NCBI GenBank assembly: GCA_017629515.1
Contig: JAGBXB010000084.1
Coordinates: 1-48,110 of the forward strand
Direction: 5' to 3'
DNA length: 48,110 nucleotides
From: Lentisphaeria bacterium
GTDB lineage: Bacteria > Verrucomicrobiota > Lentisphaeria > Victivallales > UBA1829
The stretch's first letter is position 1; the number at the start of each line of letters is the position of its first letter. The position numbers were made by a program, and so were the translations under genes. Shown here piece by piece: positions 17,003 through 25,344 of the stretch. A model generated the notes under the pieces. That model searched no databases and had not been told where the DNA came from. It saw only the letters and a program-made list of their open reading frames with translations.

Positions 17003-17037
17003 AAAAAAGGGTGGAAGATCTGTGAGATCAACCACCC
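17001..17037 (-). terminator. Intrinsic terminator of proA
   Basis: The stem GGGTGG (17009-17014) with CCACCC (17032-17037) encloses an inner 5-bp helix GATCT/AGATC; on the minus strand it is followed by eight T (17008-17001). It overlaps the stop codon of the convergent permease gene. Plus-strand read-through would lack a T-run, so it works for proA only. Confidence 0.8.
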
Positions 17038-17055
17038 TGTCAGAGAAAAAGAATA

Positions 17056-18297
17056 TCAATCTCTTAAAGTGCCATTGCCTATCGCTACATATTTATAGGT
17101 GCAGAGTTCTGCCGGCCCGACAGGCCCTCTGGCATGGAGTTTATCTGTACTGATTCCCACTACTGCCCCCATACCGTAATCACCGCCGCCGGAAAGACGG
17201 GTCGAAGCATTGACAAGGACGGAGGCAGAGTCCACGCCGGAAGTAAATCTTTCCGCAAGAAGCAGGGAGGAGGTAATGATCCCGTCGGTATGTCCGGAAC
17301 CGTATTTTGCAATATGGTCCATGGCTTCTTCTATTCCGTGAACGATTTTAATGGAAAGAACAGGGGCAAGATATTCTGTACTCCAATCCTCCTCTGTGGC
17401 TTTTTCGATCCCCGGAAGAATGCAAAGAGTTTCGGCACATCCTTTTAAGGTCACTCCTTTTTCCTGCAAGGCTTTTGCCACTTCCGGCAGGATCAACGGA
17501 GCGGACTTGGCATCAACAAGCAATGTTTCCAGAGCATTGCAAACTTCCACTCTCTGACACTTGGAATTGACAATAAGGGATATTGCCATATCTTTATCGG
17601 CGTCTTCCGCAATATACTGGTGACAAATCCCGTCATAATGTTTGAGGACAGGGATCCTTGTCCCTTCCGCAATGGCTTTGATAAGACTTTTGCCGCCGCG
17701 GGGGATAATGAGATCAATATATTGATCCATTTTCAATAATTCGGAAACAACTTCATGGTCGGTGCGTTCAATGAGGATCACCGCATCTTCCGGCAGCCCG
17801 GCTTCCTTTGCCGCTTCCCGCATGGCTCCGGCAAGGACTTTATTGGTACGGATGGATTCAGAGCCGCCTTTCAAAATCACGGCATTACCGCTTTTCAAAG
17901 CTACTGCGGCGGCATCGGTAGTCACATTGGGGCGGGCTTCATAAATGATGGCGATTACGCCAATGGGGATGGCGATTTTCTGTACTTGAAGTCCGGAGGG
18001 CATCGTTTTGCCTTCCAGGATCTTTCCTGCCGCATCCGGCAAGGCGGCGGCTTCTTTCAGGCGGTTCATCATATAGGTGAAGATTTTTTCCGTTACCGCA
18101 AGTCTTTTTCTGAATGCTTCTGTCAGATTCGGTGCCGCGGCAAGGTCTTCCCCATTGGCTTTGAATAGTTCCTCCTTACATGCGGCAAGTTTTTCTGCCA
18201 TGAGGTAAAGAGCCTTTGTTCTTGCTTCACCGGAAAGCTGTTTCATTTTCCGGGAGGCTTCTTTTGCTCTGGATGCGATTTCCTGTATATCGGTCAT
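17056..18297 (-). CDS. proA: Gamma-glutamyl phosphate reductase
   Basis: A 413-residue aldehyde-dehydrogenase-fold enzyme that reduces gamma-glutamyl phosphate to glutamate 5-semialdehyde with NADPH, the second step of proline synthesis. Visible landmarks: IGVIAIIYEARPNVTTDAAAVALKSGNAVILKGG, DLIIPRGGKSLI, the catalytic Cys in QRVEVCNALETLLVD, and ASVLVNASTRLSGGGDYGMGAVVGIST. The second ATG (18297) is chosen because it is 8 nt from AAAGGA; the first, at 18303, is only 2 nt away. The partner kinase proB is not in the window. A methyltransferase gene ends 36 nt upstream. Confidence 0.96.
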   Translation of the reverse strand: MTDIQEIASRAKEASRKMKQLSGEARTKALYLMAEKLAACKEELFKANGEDLAAAPNLTEAFRKRLAVTEKIFTYMMNRLKEAAALPDAAGKILEGKTMPSGLQVQKIAIPIGVIAIIYEARPNVTTDAAAVALKSGNAVILKGGSESIRTNKVLAGAMREAAKEAGLPEDAVILIERTDHEVVSELLKMDQYIDLIIPRGGKSLIKAIAEGTRIPVLKHYDGICHQYIAEDADKDMAISLIVNSKCQRVEVCNALETLLVDAKSAPLILPEVAKALQEKGVTLKGCAETLCILPGIEKATEEDWSTEYLAPVLSIKIVHGIEEAMDHIAKYGSGHTDGIITSSLLLAERFTSGVDSASVLVNASTRLSGGGDYGMGAVVGISTDKLHARGPVGPAELCTYKYVAIGNGTLRD

Positions 18298-18339
18298 GTT
18301 CATTTTCCTTTCCCATAAAAAATAATATATGGAGGTAAT

Positions 18340-20091
18340 TTACCTTTTATTTCCTGTATTTGCAACTTTTTTCCGTAAAAAAGAGAGAGATTTGACTATA
18401 TAATCGTATTGTGCATCACTCAAAGCATACAGAGTTGCTATTTTTCTTTGCAGTTGATCCTCATTTACGGCTTTGCCCTGTAAGATATTTTCGACAGTAT
18501 CGCGTATTTCCTTATCCTCTTTATTTGTTACATCCGGCAATGGGAGCAGCAGAAGATTTTTTTTCAAAATTTTCAAGTCTCCGAAAGTATGGATATAATA
18601 AAAATCCAATACGGTGGAATTGAGAATGGCAAGAAGTGTTTTTATATGGATCCGGGGTATGCGGGGAATCAGGATATTGGCACTGTTCAGGACAAGACTT
18701 TTCCGGTCGTCATAGGCAAAAACAAGGTGGCTGGAAATAAATTTATAAATAAGTTTTTCTCCAGCATAATAATACTCTTTTTTTGCGGTCTGCTGGAATT
18801 TTTCAGGCTGGAAAAAAAGAAAATTTTTTGCCGGCGAAAGCGTATAGGCATGTACCTCTTTTCCTGTATAGACTTTTTCCATGCCGGGAGAATATTTTTT
18901 ACTTACTTTTCTTTTGTTGTCCCCGGTAACGATCCCCAGAGCAAAAATACTTTTGGAGAGATCATATTTTTTCCTTTTCTGCATACAGGAAAGAATAATG
19001 GAAACTTCTTCATCCGGAAAGGTGAAAAAATTTCCTTTCTTTTCCAGAAATTCTTTGAGAGAAAAAGTCCGTTCCTTCCCGTTGCGGATAACGGAAAATT
19101 CTTTTTCCGGAAGGGATTTTTTTGTATGGAAGATCACCTGTTTGGTCATAACGGAAGTAAAAATATTTTCTTCGGGAAAAGAGATTTTTTCCAGTGCCGT
19201 TTTTTGCAGGATATATTTACGGATATTTTCATGTTTCCTTATTTTCAAAATCGATTCAGGAAAAAGAAAAGCGCTGGTGCCGTTTTCTTTGAGCATTTGA
19301 AAACTTTTGACAAAAAAAGCAGAAAAACTTTCATGGTATATATTTTTGTTTTCATCCGTAAAAGCGCTGGAAACTGCCCCCCAGGGGGGATTGGTGGCAA
19401 TGAGAGTGAAAGAAGTTTGGAAAAGTTTTTTTATGCGGGGAATATCCCTTTTTTCTTCCGCTTTTTCTGTAAGGAAATCACAGCAGAAAATATTGGGGGA
19501 AAAGACATGATTTTTATATTTGCACAATAAATTGATTTTTGCAATGAAAACCGCATCGCTGTCCCGGTCACACCCCCATACCTGATCCGGGGATGTAAAA
19601 ATATCCGAAAGAAGAAATGCCCCGCTTCCGCAACAGGGATCCAGAAAAAGGATATCTTTTTTATTCTGATGATTTTCCAGAATGGTTTTTACAGTTTCTC
19701 CGGGGGTGTAATAGGCTCCGGAAGTATTTTTTTCCCCTTCGGAAAGCATGCTTTGAAAGAGGATGCCAAGAATATCTTTTTCCCCGTCTGGAAGCATGGA
19801 ACTTTCAAAACAGGCAAGATGTCTGCCAGGATAAGCAGCAAGAACTTTTTTTACATGTTCCTTATGGAGGATATGATGTTTTTCCAGTAAAAGAATCGCA
19901 AGGGAATAAAGAACATCTTTTTTATCCAGTTTTTGTTCTTTACAGATGGCAAGAATATTTTCCACATAAGAAATATTTTTTTCATTGGAAAAATATTCCA
20001 CAGGAATGATATGCTTTTGAGAGCAGCTTTTATTTGCTCCATGCAGAAGTCTGCCATCCGGTTTGGTTTGAAGCCGCTTCCAGTTTGCCAT
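18340..20091 (-). CDS. N6-adenine DNA methyltransferase, TaqI-like, without a partner nuclease
   Basis: About 583 residues. Methyltransferase motifs: GAYYTPGETV (motif X region), LDPCCGSGAF (motif I, AdoMet binding), the acidic-residue strand VWGCDRDSDA (motif II), and the catalytic TNPPWGAV (motif IV). The C-terminal 250 residues contain LNSTVLDFYYIHTFGDLKILKKNLLLLPLP, typical of the TaqI-like specificity domain. It would methylate adenine in a specific DNA site. The frame is open to a TTG at 20214 that overlaps the antiporter gene by 50 nt with no ribosome binding site; the ATG at 20091 follows CAGGAAACG and is preferred. It is Lys-rich and AT-rich compared with neighbours, which fits horizontal gain. 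No restriction endonuclease gene is adjacent. Confidence 0.88.
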   Translation of the reverse strand: MANWKRLQTKPDGRLLHGANKSCSQKHIIPVEYFSNEKNISYVENILAICKEQKLDKKDVLYSLAILLLEKHHILHKEHVKKVLAAYPGRHLACFESSMLPDGEKDILGILFQSMLSEGEKNTSGAYYTPGETVKTILENHQNKKDILFLDPCCGSGAFLLSDIFTSPDQVWGCDRDSDAVFIAKINLLCKYKNHVFSPNIFCCDFLTEKAEEKRDIPRIKKLFQTSFTLIATNPPWGAVSSAFTDENKNIYHESFSAFFVKSFQMLKENGTSAFLFPESILKIRKHENIRKYILQKTALEKISFPEENIFTSVMTKQVIFHTKKSLPEKEFSVIRNGKERTFSLKEFLEKKGNFFTFPDEEVSIILSCMQKRKKYDLSKSIFALGIVTGDNKRKVSKKYSPGMEKVYTGKEVHAYTLSPAKNFLFFQPEKFQQTAKKEYYYAGEKLIYKFISSHLVFAYDDRKSLVLNSANILIPRIPRIHIKTLLAILNSTVLDFYYIHTFGDLKILKKNLLLLPLPDVTNKEDKEIRDTVENILQGKAVNEDQLQRKIATLYALSDAQYDYIVKSLSFLRKKVANTGNKR

Positions 20092-20164
20092 CGTTTCCTG
20101 TGATATATATTTTTTTTTCTTCACGGAAATATCCTGTCCGGAAATGTCCCTTTGATCATTTCCC

Positions 20165-21523
20165 TTATTTTGTTCTCTTTCTTTTGAAGCAGGCGGGAAG
20201 AATAATGGAAACAAGAAGTGTCACCCCCAGAAGAAGAGGATAATAGAGACATTTCATCAGTTCAAAGGAAGAGATTTTTATCCCGCTGCCGGAGGCGATC
20301 CCGGTGGCGATCAGAATCTGGGCACCATAGGGGATAAGTCCCTGAACAGCACAGGAAGCGGTATCCAGAATACTGGCAATGCGCCGGGGCTCACATTCGT
20401 ATTTGTCTGAAAGATCTTTTGCCACAGGACCTGCTACTACGATCGCTACAGTATTATTGGCGGTAAAAAGATTCACAAGGCCGGTCAGAAGCATGATACC
20501 GAATTCACAACCATATTTTCCTTTAACGGCAAACTGGATCTTTTCCAGTAAATATTTGATCCCCCCGTTATGCCGGATCATGCCCAGCAATCCGCCGGCA
20601 AGGATGGCGACGATCAGGGTTTCCGCCATTCCCAGAGAGCCTTTCCCCATATTGCCCATTGCTTCCCAGAAGGTAAGAGAAGAGCAGAATATGCCGGAAA
20701 TTGCAGAAAAGACCGTGCCGAGAAAAAGCAGCATCATCACATTGAGTCCTGCCAATGCTCCGGCAAGGATCAGTATATAGGGTGTTGTGGCAAGAAAATG
20801 TTTCCAGGAGAGAGGGGCCAGTTCTGCATGGGCGGCTTCCGGGGCTTTGGTGAAGAAATAGATGAGTATGGTAAAAATAGCCGCAGGCAGGATCATTTTG
20901 AAATTCATAATGAATTTATCCCGCATTGCCACATTCTGCGTTCTGGTTGCCGCAATGGTGGTATCGGAAATCATAGACATATTGTCTCCGAACATGGCTC
21001 CTCCGATAACTGCTCCCAGTGCAAGGGCCGGGGAGAGATTCATGGTGGTGATCAGGCCTGCGGCAATGGGGGTAAGTGCGGCGATCGTTCCGCAGGAAGT
21101 GCCTATGGCAATGGAGATGAAACAGGCAAGGAGAAAGAGTTCCGGCAGGATCATGGAATCGGGGATGAGGTGCCGGGAGATCAGGACAGCAGCATCCACC
21201 GCTCCTGCCGCTTTCGCTGTGGCGGCAAAAGCTCCTGCAAGGATGAAAATAAGACACATGATCATGATATTATTTTCTCCCATGCCTCTGGCATAGATTT
21301 CCATTTTTGCTCCGAGAGGTTCCTTTCTGTTCAAAAGAAATGCGGAAGCGGATGCTACAAGAAAGGCTACCGGCATGGGTACTTTATAAAAGTCCTTTGC
21401 CCAGATGGATAACCCCAGATAAAAAAGAAGAAATATCAGAAAGGGAATAAGGGCGGCAAAAGAGGGAGGATTGGAATTTTTCAATTTGCCGTCACAGGAA
21501 GGTGTTGCGGTGGTGGAAGTCAT
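20165..21523 (-). CDS. NhaC-type Na+/H+ antiporter
   Basis: A 452-residue protein with about 11 to 12 transmembrane helices. The core GTSCGTIAALTPIAAGL and GGAMFGDNMSMISDTTIAATRTQ is diagnostic of the NhaC/ArsB-type antiporter family that exchanges Na+ for H+, or in some members malate/lactate. The second half has LLTGLVNLFTANNTVAIVVAGPVAKDL. The ATG at 21523 with AAGGA 7 nt before it is preferred to an in-frame TTG at 21553 inside the upstream gene. It follows the GH9 gene by 26 nt and is probably in the same operon. A sodium antiporter fits a cell that also has a sodium-pumping decarboxylase. Confidence 0.85.
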   Translation of the reverse strand: MTSTTATPSCDGKLKNSNPPSFAALIPFLIFLLFYLGLSIWAKDFYKVPMPVAFLVASASAFLLNRKEPLGAKMEIYARGMGENNIMIMCLIFILAGAFAATAKAAGAVDAAVLISRHLIPDSMILPELFLLACFISIAIGTSCGTIAALTPIAAGLITTMNLSPALALGAVIGGAMFGDNMSMISDTTIAATRTQNVAMRDKFIMNFKMILPAAIFTILIYFFTKAPEAAHAELAPLSWKHFLATTPYILILAGALAGLNVMMLLFLGTVFSAISGIFCSSLTFWEAMGNMGKGSLGMAETLIVAILAGGLLGMIRHNGGIKYLLEKIQFAVKGKYGCEFGIMLLTGLVNLFTANNTVAIVVAGPVAKDLSDKYECEPRRIASILDTASCAVQGLIPYGAQILIATGIASGSGIKISSFELMKCLYYPLLLGVTLLVSIILPACFKRKRTK

Positions 21524-21549
21524 TTTTTTGTCCTTTGTTTTATTTTTTT

Positions 21550-23133
21550 TCAATCGCGGAAATTGGTAAGAGCACGCAGCAGGAGACCTGCCACAGGAAG
21601 ATCATATTCTCCGGGAATACGGTGTATGACTCCGCCGGGGATCTGGGGCGTACTGGGGAAAAATTGTCCATATACATTGTGGATCGTGTGATTATAGCCA
21701 ACTCCGGTCACACAACTTGCCGCCTGTTTGTTCCACCCGAGAAGAAAGTCCAGACATCTCTGGGAATAAAAAAGATACTCTTTTTTGCCGGTCAAACGAT
21801 AGGCGGAAGCAAGAACAATGGATTTGGTAAGAGCTGAAGAGGTGGACGCAATGCTGTGATGCACAAGGGTTATGGGACTGTCATTGAAGAACGGCGCACC
21901 CGGAGGAAGATCGTTGCGCATATTTCTGCCGTAAGGCAAGGGCATATTGCTGTCAATACCCAGGAAACGGAACTCTCTTACAAGCATGTCGCAATATTTT
22001 TCCAATGCTTTTTTCCATTCCGGAAGCGAGTCGGAGTCAAAGGCATTTTCAATGAGGTCAGCAAGAAAGACCATACCGGAATGAGTATGACCGTATCCGC
22101 AATCCTGAAAGGCGATTTTTTCATTATCCAGTCTGTCCCGGAATATGCCGGAAGCCTCACCTTCCTGTATCTGACAGGAGAGGACTTTTTTCATGTTTTC
22201 CATGATCCTTTTCCGGTATTCTTCCTTTTGGGTTGCGTAAAACAGATCACTTGCGGCAGCCGCAGCAGCAAGATCCATTCCGGTACAGTTTTTTCTGTTC
22301 TGCCAGTAGAATACCACTCCCTGCGTCCCTCTGGGAAGATTCTCCACCGGAGGGACATAGGGAGTATCAAAGAAAGAACTTTTTTCCACATAATCCCATA
22401 TTTTTTCTGCGAGAGCAAGGTTTTCCGAAGCATAAAGGGGATCTTTTTCCCGGAAATAAAGGGAACTTCTTGCCAGAAGACGGCAGATATTGTAATGATC
22501 GGAAAGGGGTGCGGGGGAGTTGTAATAATCCCTGTGGCCCCAGCCCAGAGGAATGAATTGACAATCGTAAATAAATCCTTCCGGAGAGACGGTTTTGCGG
22601 AAATAATCCAGTCCCCAGCGCAACTCTTCTTCAAAAAGTCCATCTTCCCAAACGGGATTGCTTACTTCCGCATAACGCAAATATCCATAGAGCGCGGCAG
22701 AACAGCCGTCATGCCAGCAGCGCAGGTCTCCGGATTGATGATAGCCGCCCCGCATATCCAGTTTTTTTTCTGTACCGGCAAGGTGATCCATTTCCTGATG
22801 GCAAACTCCAGCCCAGCCTTTTATACTTCCGCATCTCTGCCAGGTGAAAAAATTCGTGATAAGCCGTTCCAGATGCTGATAGGGGTTTTCTTTGATAACA
22901 AAATTTTTACTGCATTCCCCGCCGCAGCATATCCTGTAATCGCCGGGAGTGGTGACGGAGGTGAAGTCTCCGGTATAAACATCGCCGTTTTTTTCAAGTT
23001 TGCCGGTGAAAACATCCTTCCATGTGACGGAAGAATCGATCGTCTGGATGTGGAATTCATCCTGTTGCGGTTGGTCAATAATAAAAAATTTCGGAGAAGT
23101 GGGCCGGTAACCGATATGATTATATTTAAACAT
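21550..23133 (-). CDS. Glycoside hydrolase family 9-like protein
   Basis: A 527-residue protein: an N-terminal Ig-like (CelD-N type) domain at residues 1-82, then an (alpha/alpha)6-type barrel. The GH9 signature appears as GGYHQSGDL: the catalytic-base Asp is kept (Asp136), while the first Asp of the usual DAGD is Gln133. The end, GVGYNHTIHN ... GEYDLPVAGLLLRAL, fits the GH9 C-terminus with its acid Glu. GH9 members cleave beta-1,4 glucans or related glycans. There is no signal peptide, so it probably acts in the cytoplasm on imported oligosaccharides. The start follows AAAGGA with 6-nt spacing. Confidence 0.8.
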   Translation of the reverse strand: MFKYNHIGYRPTSPKFFIIDQPQQDEFHIQTIDSSVTWKDVFTGKLEKNGDVYTGDFTSVTTPGDYRICCGGECSKNFVIKENPYQHLERLITNFFTWQRCGSIKGWAGVCHQEMDHLAGTEKKLDMRGGYHQSGDLRCWHDGCSAALYGYLRYAEVSNPVWEDGLFEEELRWGLDYFRKTVSPEGFIYDCQFIPLGWGHRDYYNSPAPLSDHYNICRLLARSSLYFREKDPLYASENLALAEKIWDYVEKSSFFDTPYVPPVENLPRGTQGVVFYWQNRKNCTGMDLAAAAAASDLFYATQKEEYRKRIMENMKKVLSCQIQEGEASGIFRDRLDNEKIAFQDCGYGHTHSGMVFLADLIENAFDSDSLPEWKKALEKYCDMLVREFRFLGIDSNMPLPYGRNMRNDLPPGAPFFNDSPITLVHHSIASTSSALTKSIVLASAYRLTGKKEYLFYSQRCLDFLLGWNKQAASCVTGVGYNHTIHNVYGQFFPSTPQIPGGVIHRIPGEYDLPVAGLLLRALTNFRD

Positions 23134-23212
23134 ATTTTTCCTTTCGAGGTAATTTCAAAAGTCTTCAAAAGTCAGAAAAGGTATGACCTTTGATCTGCAA
23201 AAGGAGCATTTC

Positions 23213-23280
23213 CGGCAGTTGCCGCAGTGGGGTGCAGCCTTCTCGAAATGAGTATTTTGAGCGGTTGTTCACGCACCCGC
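23213..23280. other. Hairpin-rich island in the 552-nt gap between divergent genes
   Basis: The gap 23134-23685 holds no convincing gene; short plus-strand ORFs there lack ribosome binding sites. Inside is a GC-richer island: palindrome CGGCA-GT-TGCCG (23213-23224), an outer helix GGGTGC (23230-23235) with GCACCC (23273-23278), and within it an 8-bp hairpin (23242-23249 with 23254-23261, loop GAGT) that needs a G-U pair on the plus strand and would have an A-C mismatch on the minus strand. That mildly favours a plus-strand RNA. The rest of the gap is AT-rich with nothing else noted except the promoter and hairpin listed next. Confidence 0.3.
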
Positions 23281-23567
23281 CCCAAATTACCTTTTACATA
23301 TCTTTGTTTCCATCCTTTTCATTTGTTTTATGTGCCTTTTTCAATTCCCTCCTGTGTTTTGAATTTTTCCTCCAATAATATACTCATTCATTTCCTGTAT
23401 TACAACAGAAAAACTTTTTCTTTTTCTGTTTTTACCGGGAAAAATGTTTTTCCCGTGTATATTACATCAAATGACCGGCGTGAAAGAAAAACTTTTTCTT
23501 TTTTCAAAAAAATACAGAATATCTGCAAGATTAAACAGGAAAAATAAATTGTTTTTTGATTTTACTC

Positions 23568-23655
23568 TTGAAAAATCCTTTTCTGAATATCATATTATCT
23601 GTATATATTTATTTTTATTTGCCGTAAGAAGTTCATTTCTTTTGCTTTTTACGGC
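23568..23655 (+). promoter_or_regulatory. Candidate promoter and leader hairpin of the oxidoreductase gene
   Basis: TTGAAA (23568-23573) with CATATT (23591-23596) at 17-nt spacing is a moderate promoter match. Downstream a hairpin pairs GCCGTAA (23621-23627) with TTACGGC (23649-23655), with a further 5-bp helix inside the loop. It ends 15 nt before the ribosome binding site GGAGG, so it could protect the mRNA or tune translation. Confidence 0.4.
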
Positions 23656-23685
23656 TTCAAACCATTAAACGGAGGTCGTGAGACT

Positions 23686-25251
23686 ATGGCGGTCAAAACT
23701 GGAAAGTGTGCCTGCAAAAAAAGCTGCAAGGCAACGAAAGAAACCCCTGCAAAAGCAGTGAAAACAGCAAAGAAAAGTGCAAGTAAAAAAGTCAATGTTG
23801 CCTTTATCGGTTATGGTATCCAGGCACGTACTGTACTTGTGCCCAACTTCATCAAACAGGCAACTGTGGTCGTTAAAGCAGTTTGTGATTGCGATAAAGT
23901 CCGCCGGGAAGCCGGTGCGGAATTTGTCAACAATTACTACAGGGAAAACAAAAAATCAACCCTTGCGAAATGTAAAGCTGTTGCCGATTTCCGGGACATC
24001 CTCAAGGATAAAGATATTCAGGCGGTATGTATCGCAACTCCCGACCACTGGCACGCATATATTTCCTGCGAAGCCATGAAAGCAGGTAAAGATGTTTATT
24101 GCGAAAAGCCCCTTACCTACTCTGTGGAAGAATCTGTGCTTGTGATGAAAGCCCAGAAAAAATTTAAAAGAGTTTTCCAGACCGGTGCCATGCAGCGTTC
24201 CTGGCGGGAATTCCGTACCGCCTGTATGATTGTGCGCAACGGCTGTATCGGCAAGATCAAATATGTGGATTGCAACTACGGCAACACTTCCGCACAGGAT
24301 AATACCGATATTGCCAACTTCCCCGCCAATCTGGGCGGCCCCTCCCACCCCCACCGCTTCTTCTGCCAGTGGGATGCTCCCAATAAAAAAGTGCAGGATG
24401 TTGCCACCGAATCCGCTCCCAATAACGATGTGGACTGGGATATGTGGCTGGGCCCCGCCCCCTATTCCCCCTATTCCGATCAGTGCGCACCCCGTGGCGT
24501 CAATAAGTTCTATCCCATGTTCTGGCGTTTCGATGACAACTACGGAACAGGTTACAACGGTGACTGGGGAGCCCATCACCTGGATATTGCCCAGTGGGGA
24601 TTGGATATGGATAAATCCGGCCCGGTAAAGATCGTTTGTTCTGAAGAAGCACACAGTGTGAATCCTCTGCACGGCGGCCGCCGTCAGTTCGGTATGAAGT
24701 TTGTTATGGCAGACGGTACCACCATCTTCCACAATCCTTTCGGTGTATGGGGAACTGTTTTCTACGGAACAAAAGGTATCGTGGCAGTCAACCGTGGCAA
24801 GATCGCTGTCTGGACAGGCAGAGGAGTGAAACCCACTGCCGCCATCCGCAAAGCTCTGGAAGATGCCTCTTATGACAAAATGAAACTTGTTTCCGCTTCT
24901 GTCGGTGCAGATTACGGTTTCGACCCCACCCACAAGAAAGATGACAGATTGCAGAATTGTCTGGATACTCTGGATAAGCACTTCAAACTGGAAGAAGCTC
25001 CTGTTCAGCTCTACAAGAGCCCCTTGCAGGAACAGAACTTTGTGGATTGCTGCATCTCCCGTAAAGAGACCATCTCCCCTGCGGAAACCGGTGCCCGTAC
25101 ATCCATCCTCTGCCAGTTGTGCAATATGAGTTATGTATATGACTCTTCCTTTGACTGGGATCCTGAGAAATGTACTTTTGCCAACAATACCGGAGATCCC
25201 GCATGGCTGAAACGCGCATACAACCGTAACGGCTGGGATATCAAACTCTGA
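23686..25251 (+). CDS. Gfo/Idh/MocA family oxidoreductase with Cys/Lys-rich N-terminal tail
   Basis: A 521-residue NAD(P)-dependent dehydrogenase, usually acting on sugars or sugar acids. The Rossmann part starts at about residue 37 (KVNVAFIGYGIQAR) and has the family motif CEKPLTYS; the C-terminal substrate-binding domain has GDWGAHHLDIAQWGL with the catalytic-type His pair. Residues 1-36 are unusual: five Cys in the first 15 or so residues, then repeats of Ala-Lys like a histone tail. PVC members of this family often carry a Tat signal here, but this tail has no twin-arginine or hydrophobic stretch, so the protein is probably cytoplasmic. Start by GGAGG with 10-nt spacing. Codon use is strongly C-ending, which suggests high expression. 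A strong terminator follows. Confidence 0.92.
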   Translation: MAVKTGKCACKKSCKATKETPAKAVKTAKKSASKKVNVAFIGYGIQARTVLVPNFIKQATVVVKAVCDCDKVRREAGAEFVNNYYRENKKSTLAKCKAVADFRDILKDKDIQAVCIATPDHWHAYISCEAMKAGKDVYCEKPLTYSVEESVLVMKAQKKFKRVFQTGAMQRSWREFRTACMIVRNGCIGKIKYVDCNYGNTSAQDNTDIANFPANLGGPSHPHRFFCQWDAPNKKVQDVATESAPNNDVDWDMWLGPAPYSPYSDQCAPRGVNKFYPMFWRFDDNYGTGYNGDWGAHHLDIAQWGLDMDKSGPVKIVCSEEAHSVNPLHGGRRQFGMKFVMADGTTIFHNPFGVWGTVFYGTKGIVAVNRGKIAVWTGRGVKPTAAIRKALEDASYDKMKLVSASVGADYGFDPTHKKDDRLQNCLDTLDKHFKLEEAPVQLYKSPLQEQNFVDCCISRKETISPAETGARTSILCQLCNMSYVYDSSFDWDPEKCTFANNTGDPAWLKRAYNRNGWDIKL

Positions 25252-25269
25252 TTTTCCTGAATTTTTTAG

Positions 25270-25306
25270 AGGCTGCTGTAACTCACAGGGTTGCAGCAGC
25301 CTTTTT
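25270..25306 (+). terminator. Strong intrinsic terminator after the oxidoreductase gene
   Basis: A 13-bp stem with one G-U pair (25270-25282 with 25290-25302), 7-nt loop and T-run. On the minus strand no T-run follows, so it serves the plus-strand gene only. Confidence 0.88.
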
Positions 25307-25344
25307 CTGTTCCGGGGGAGGGGATTTTTTACAGAGAAAAAAAA

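Noticed and set aside
18340..20214. Start of the methyltransferase at the TTG 20214
   Set aside because: It would overlap the antiporter gene by 50 nt and has no ribosome binding site; the ATG at 20091 has one.
23190..23668. Short plus-strand ORFs (62, 106 and 74 codons) in the GH9-oxidoreductase gap
   Set aside because: They overlap one another in different frames, are Phe/Ser/Leu-rich as expected of AT-rich non-coding DNA, and lack ribosome binding sites.
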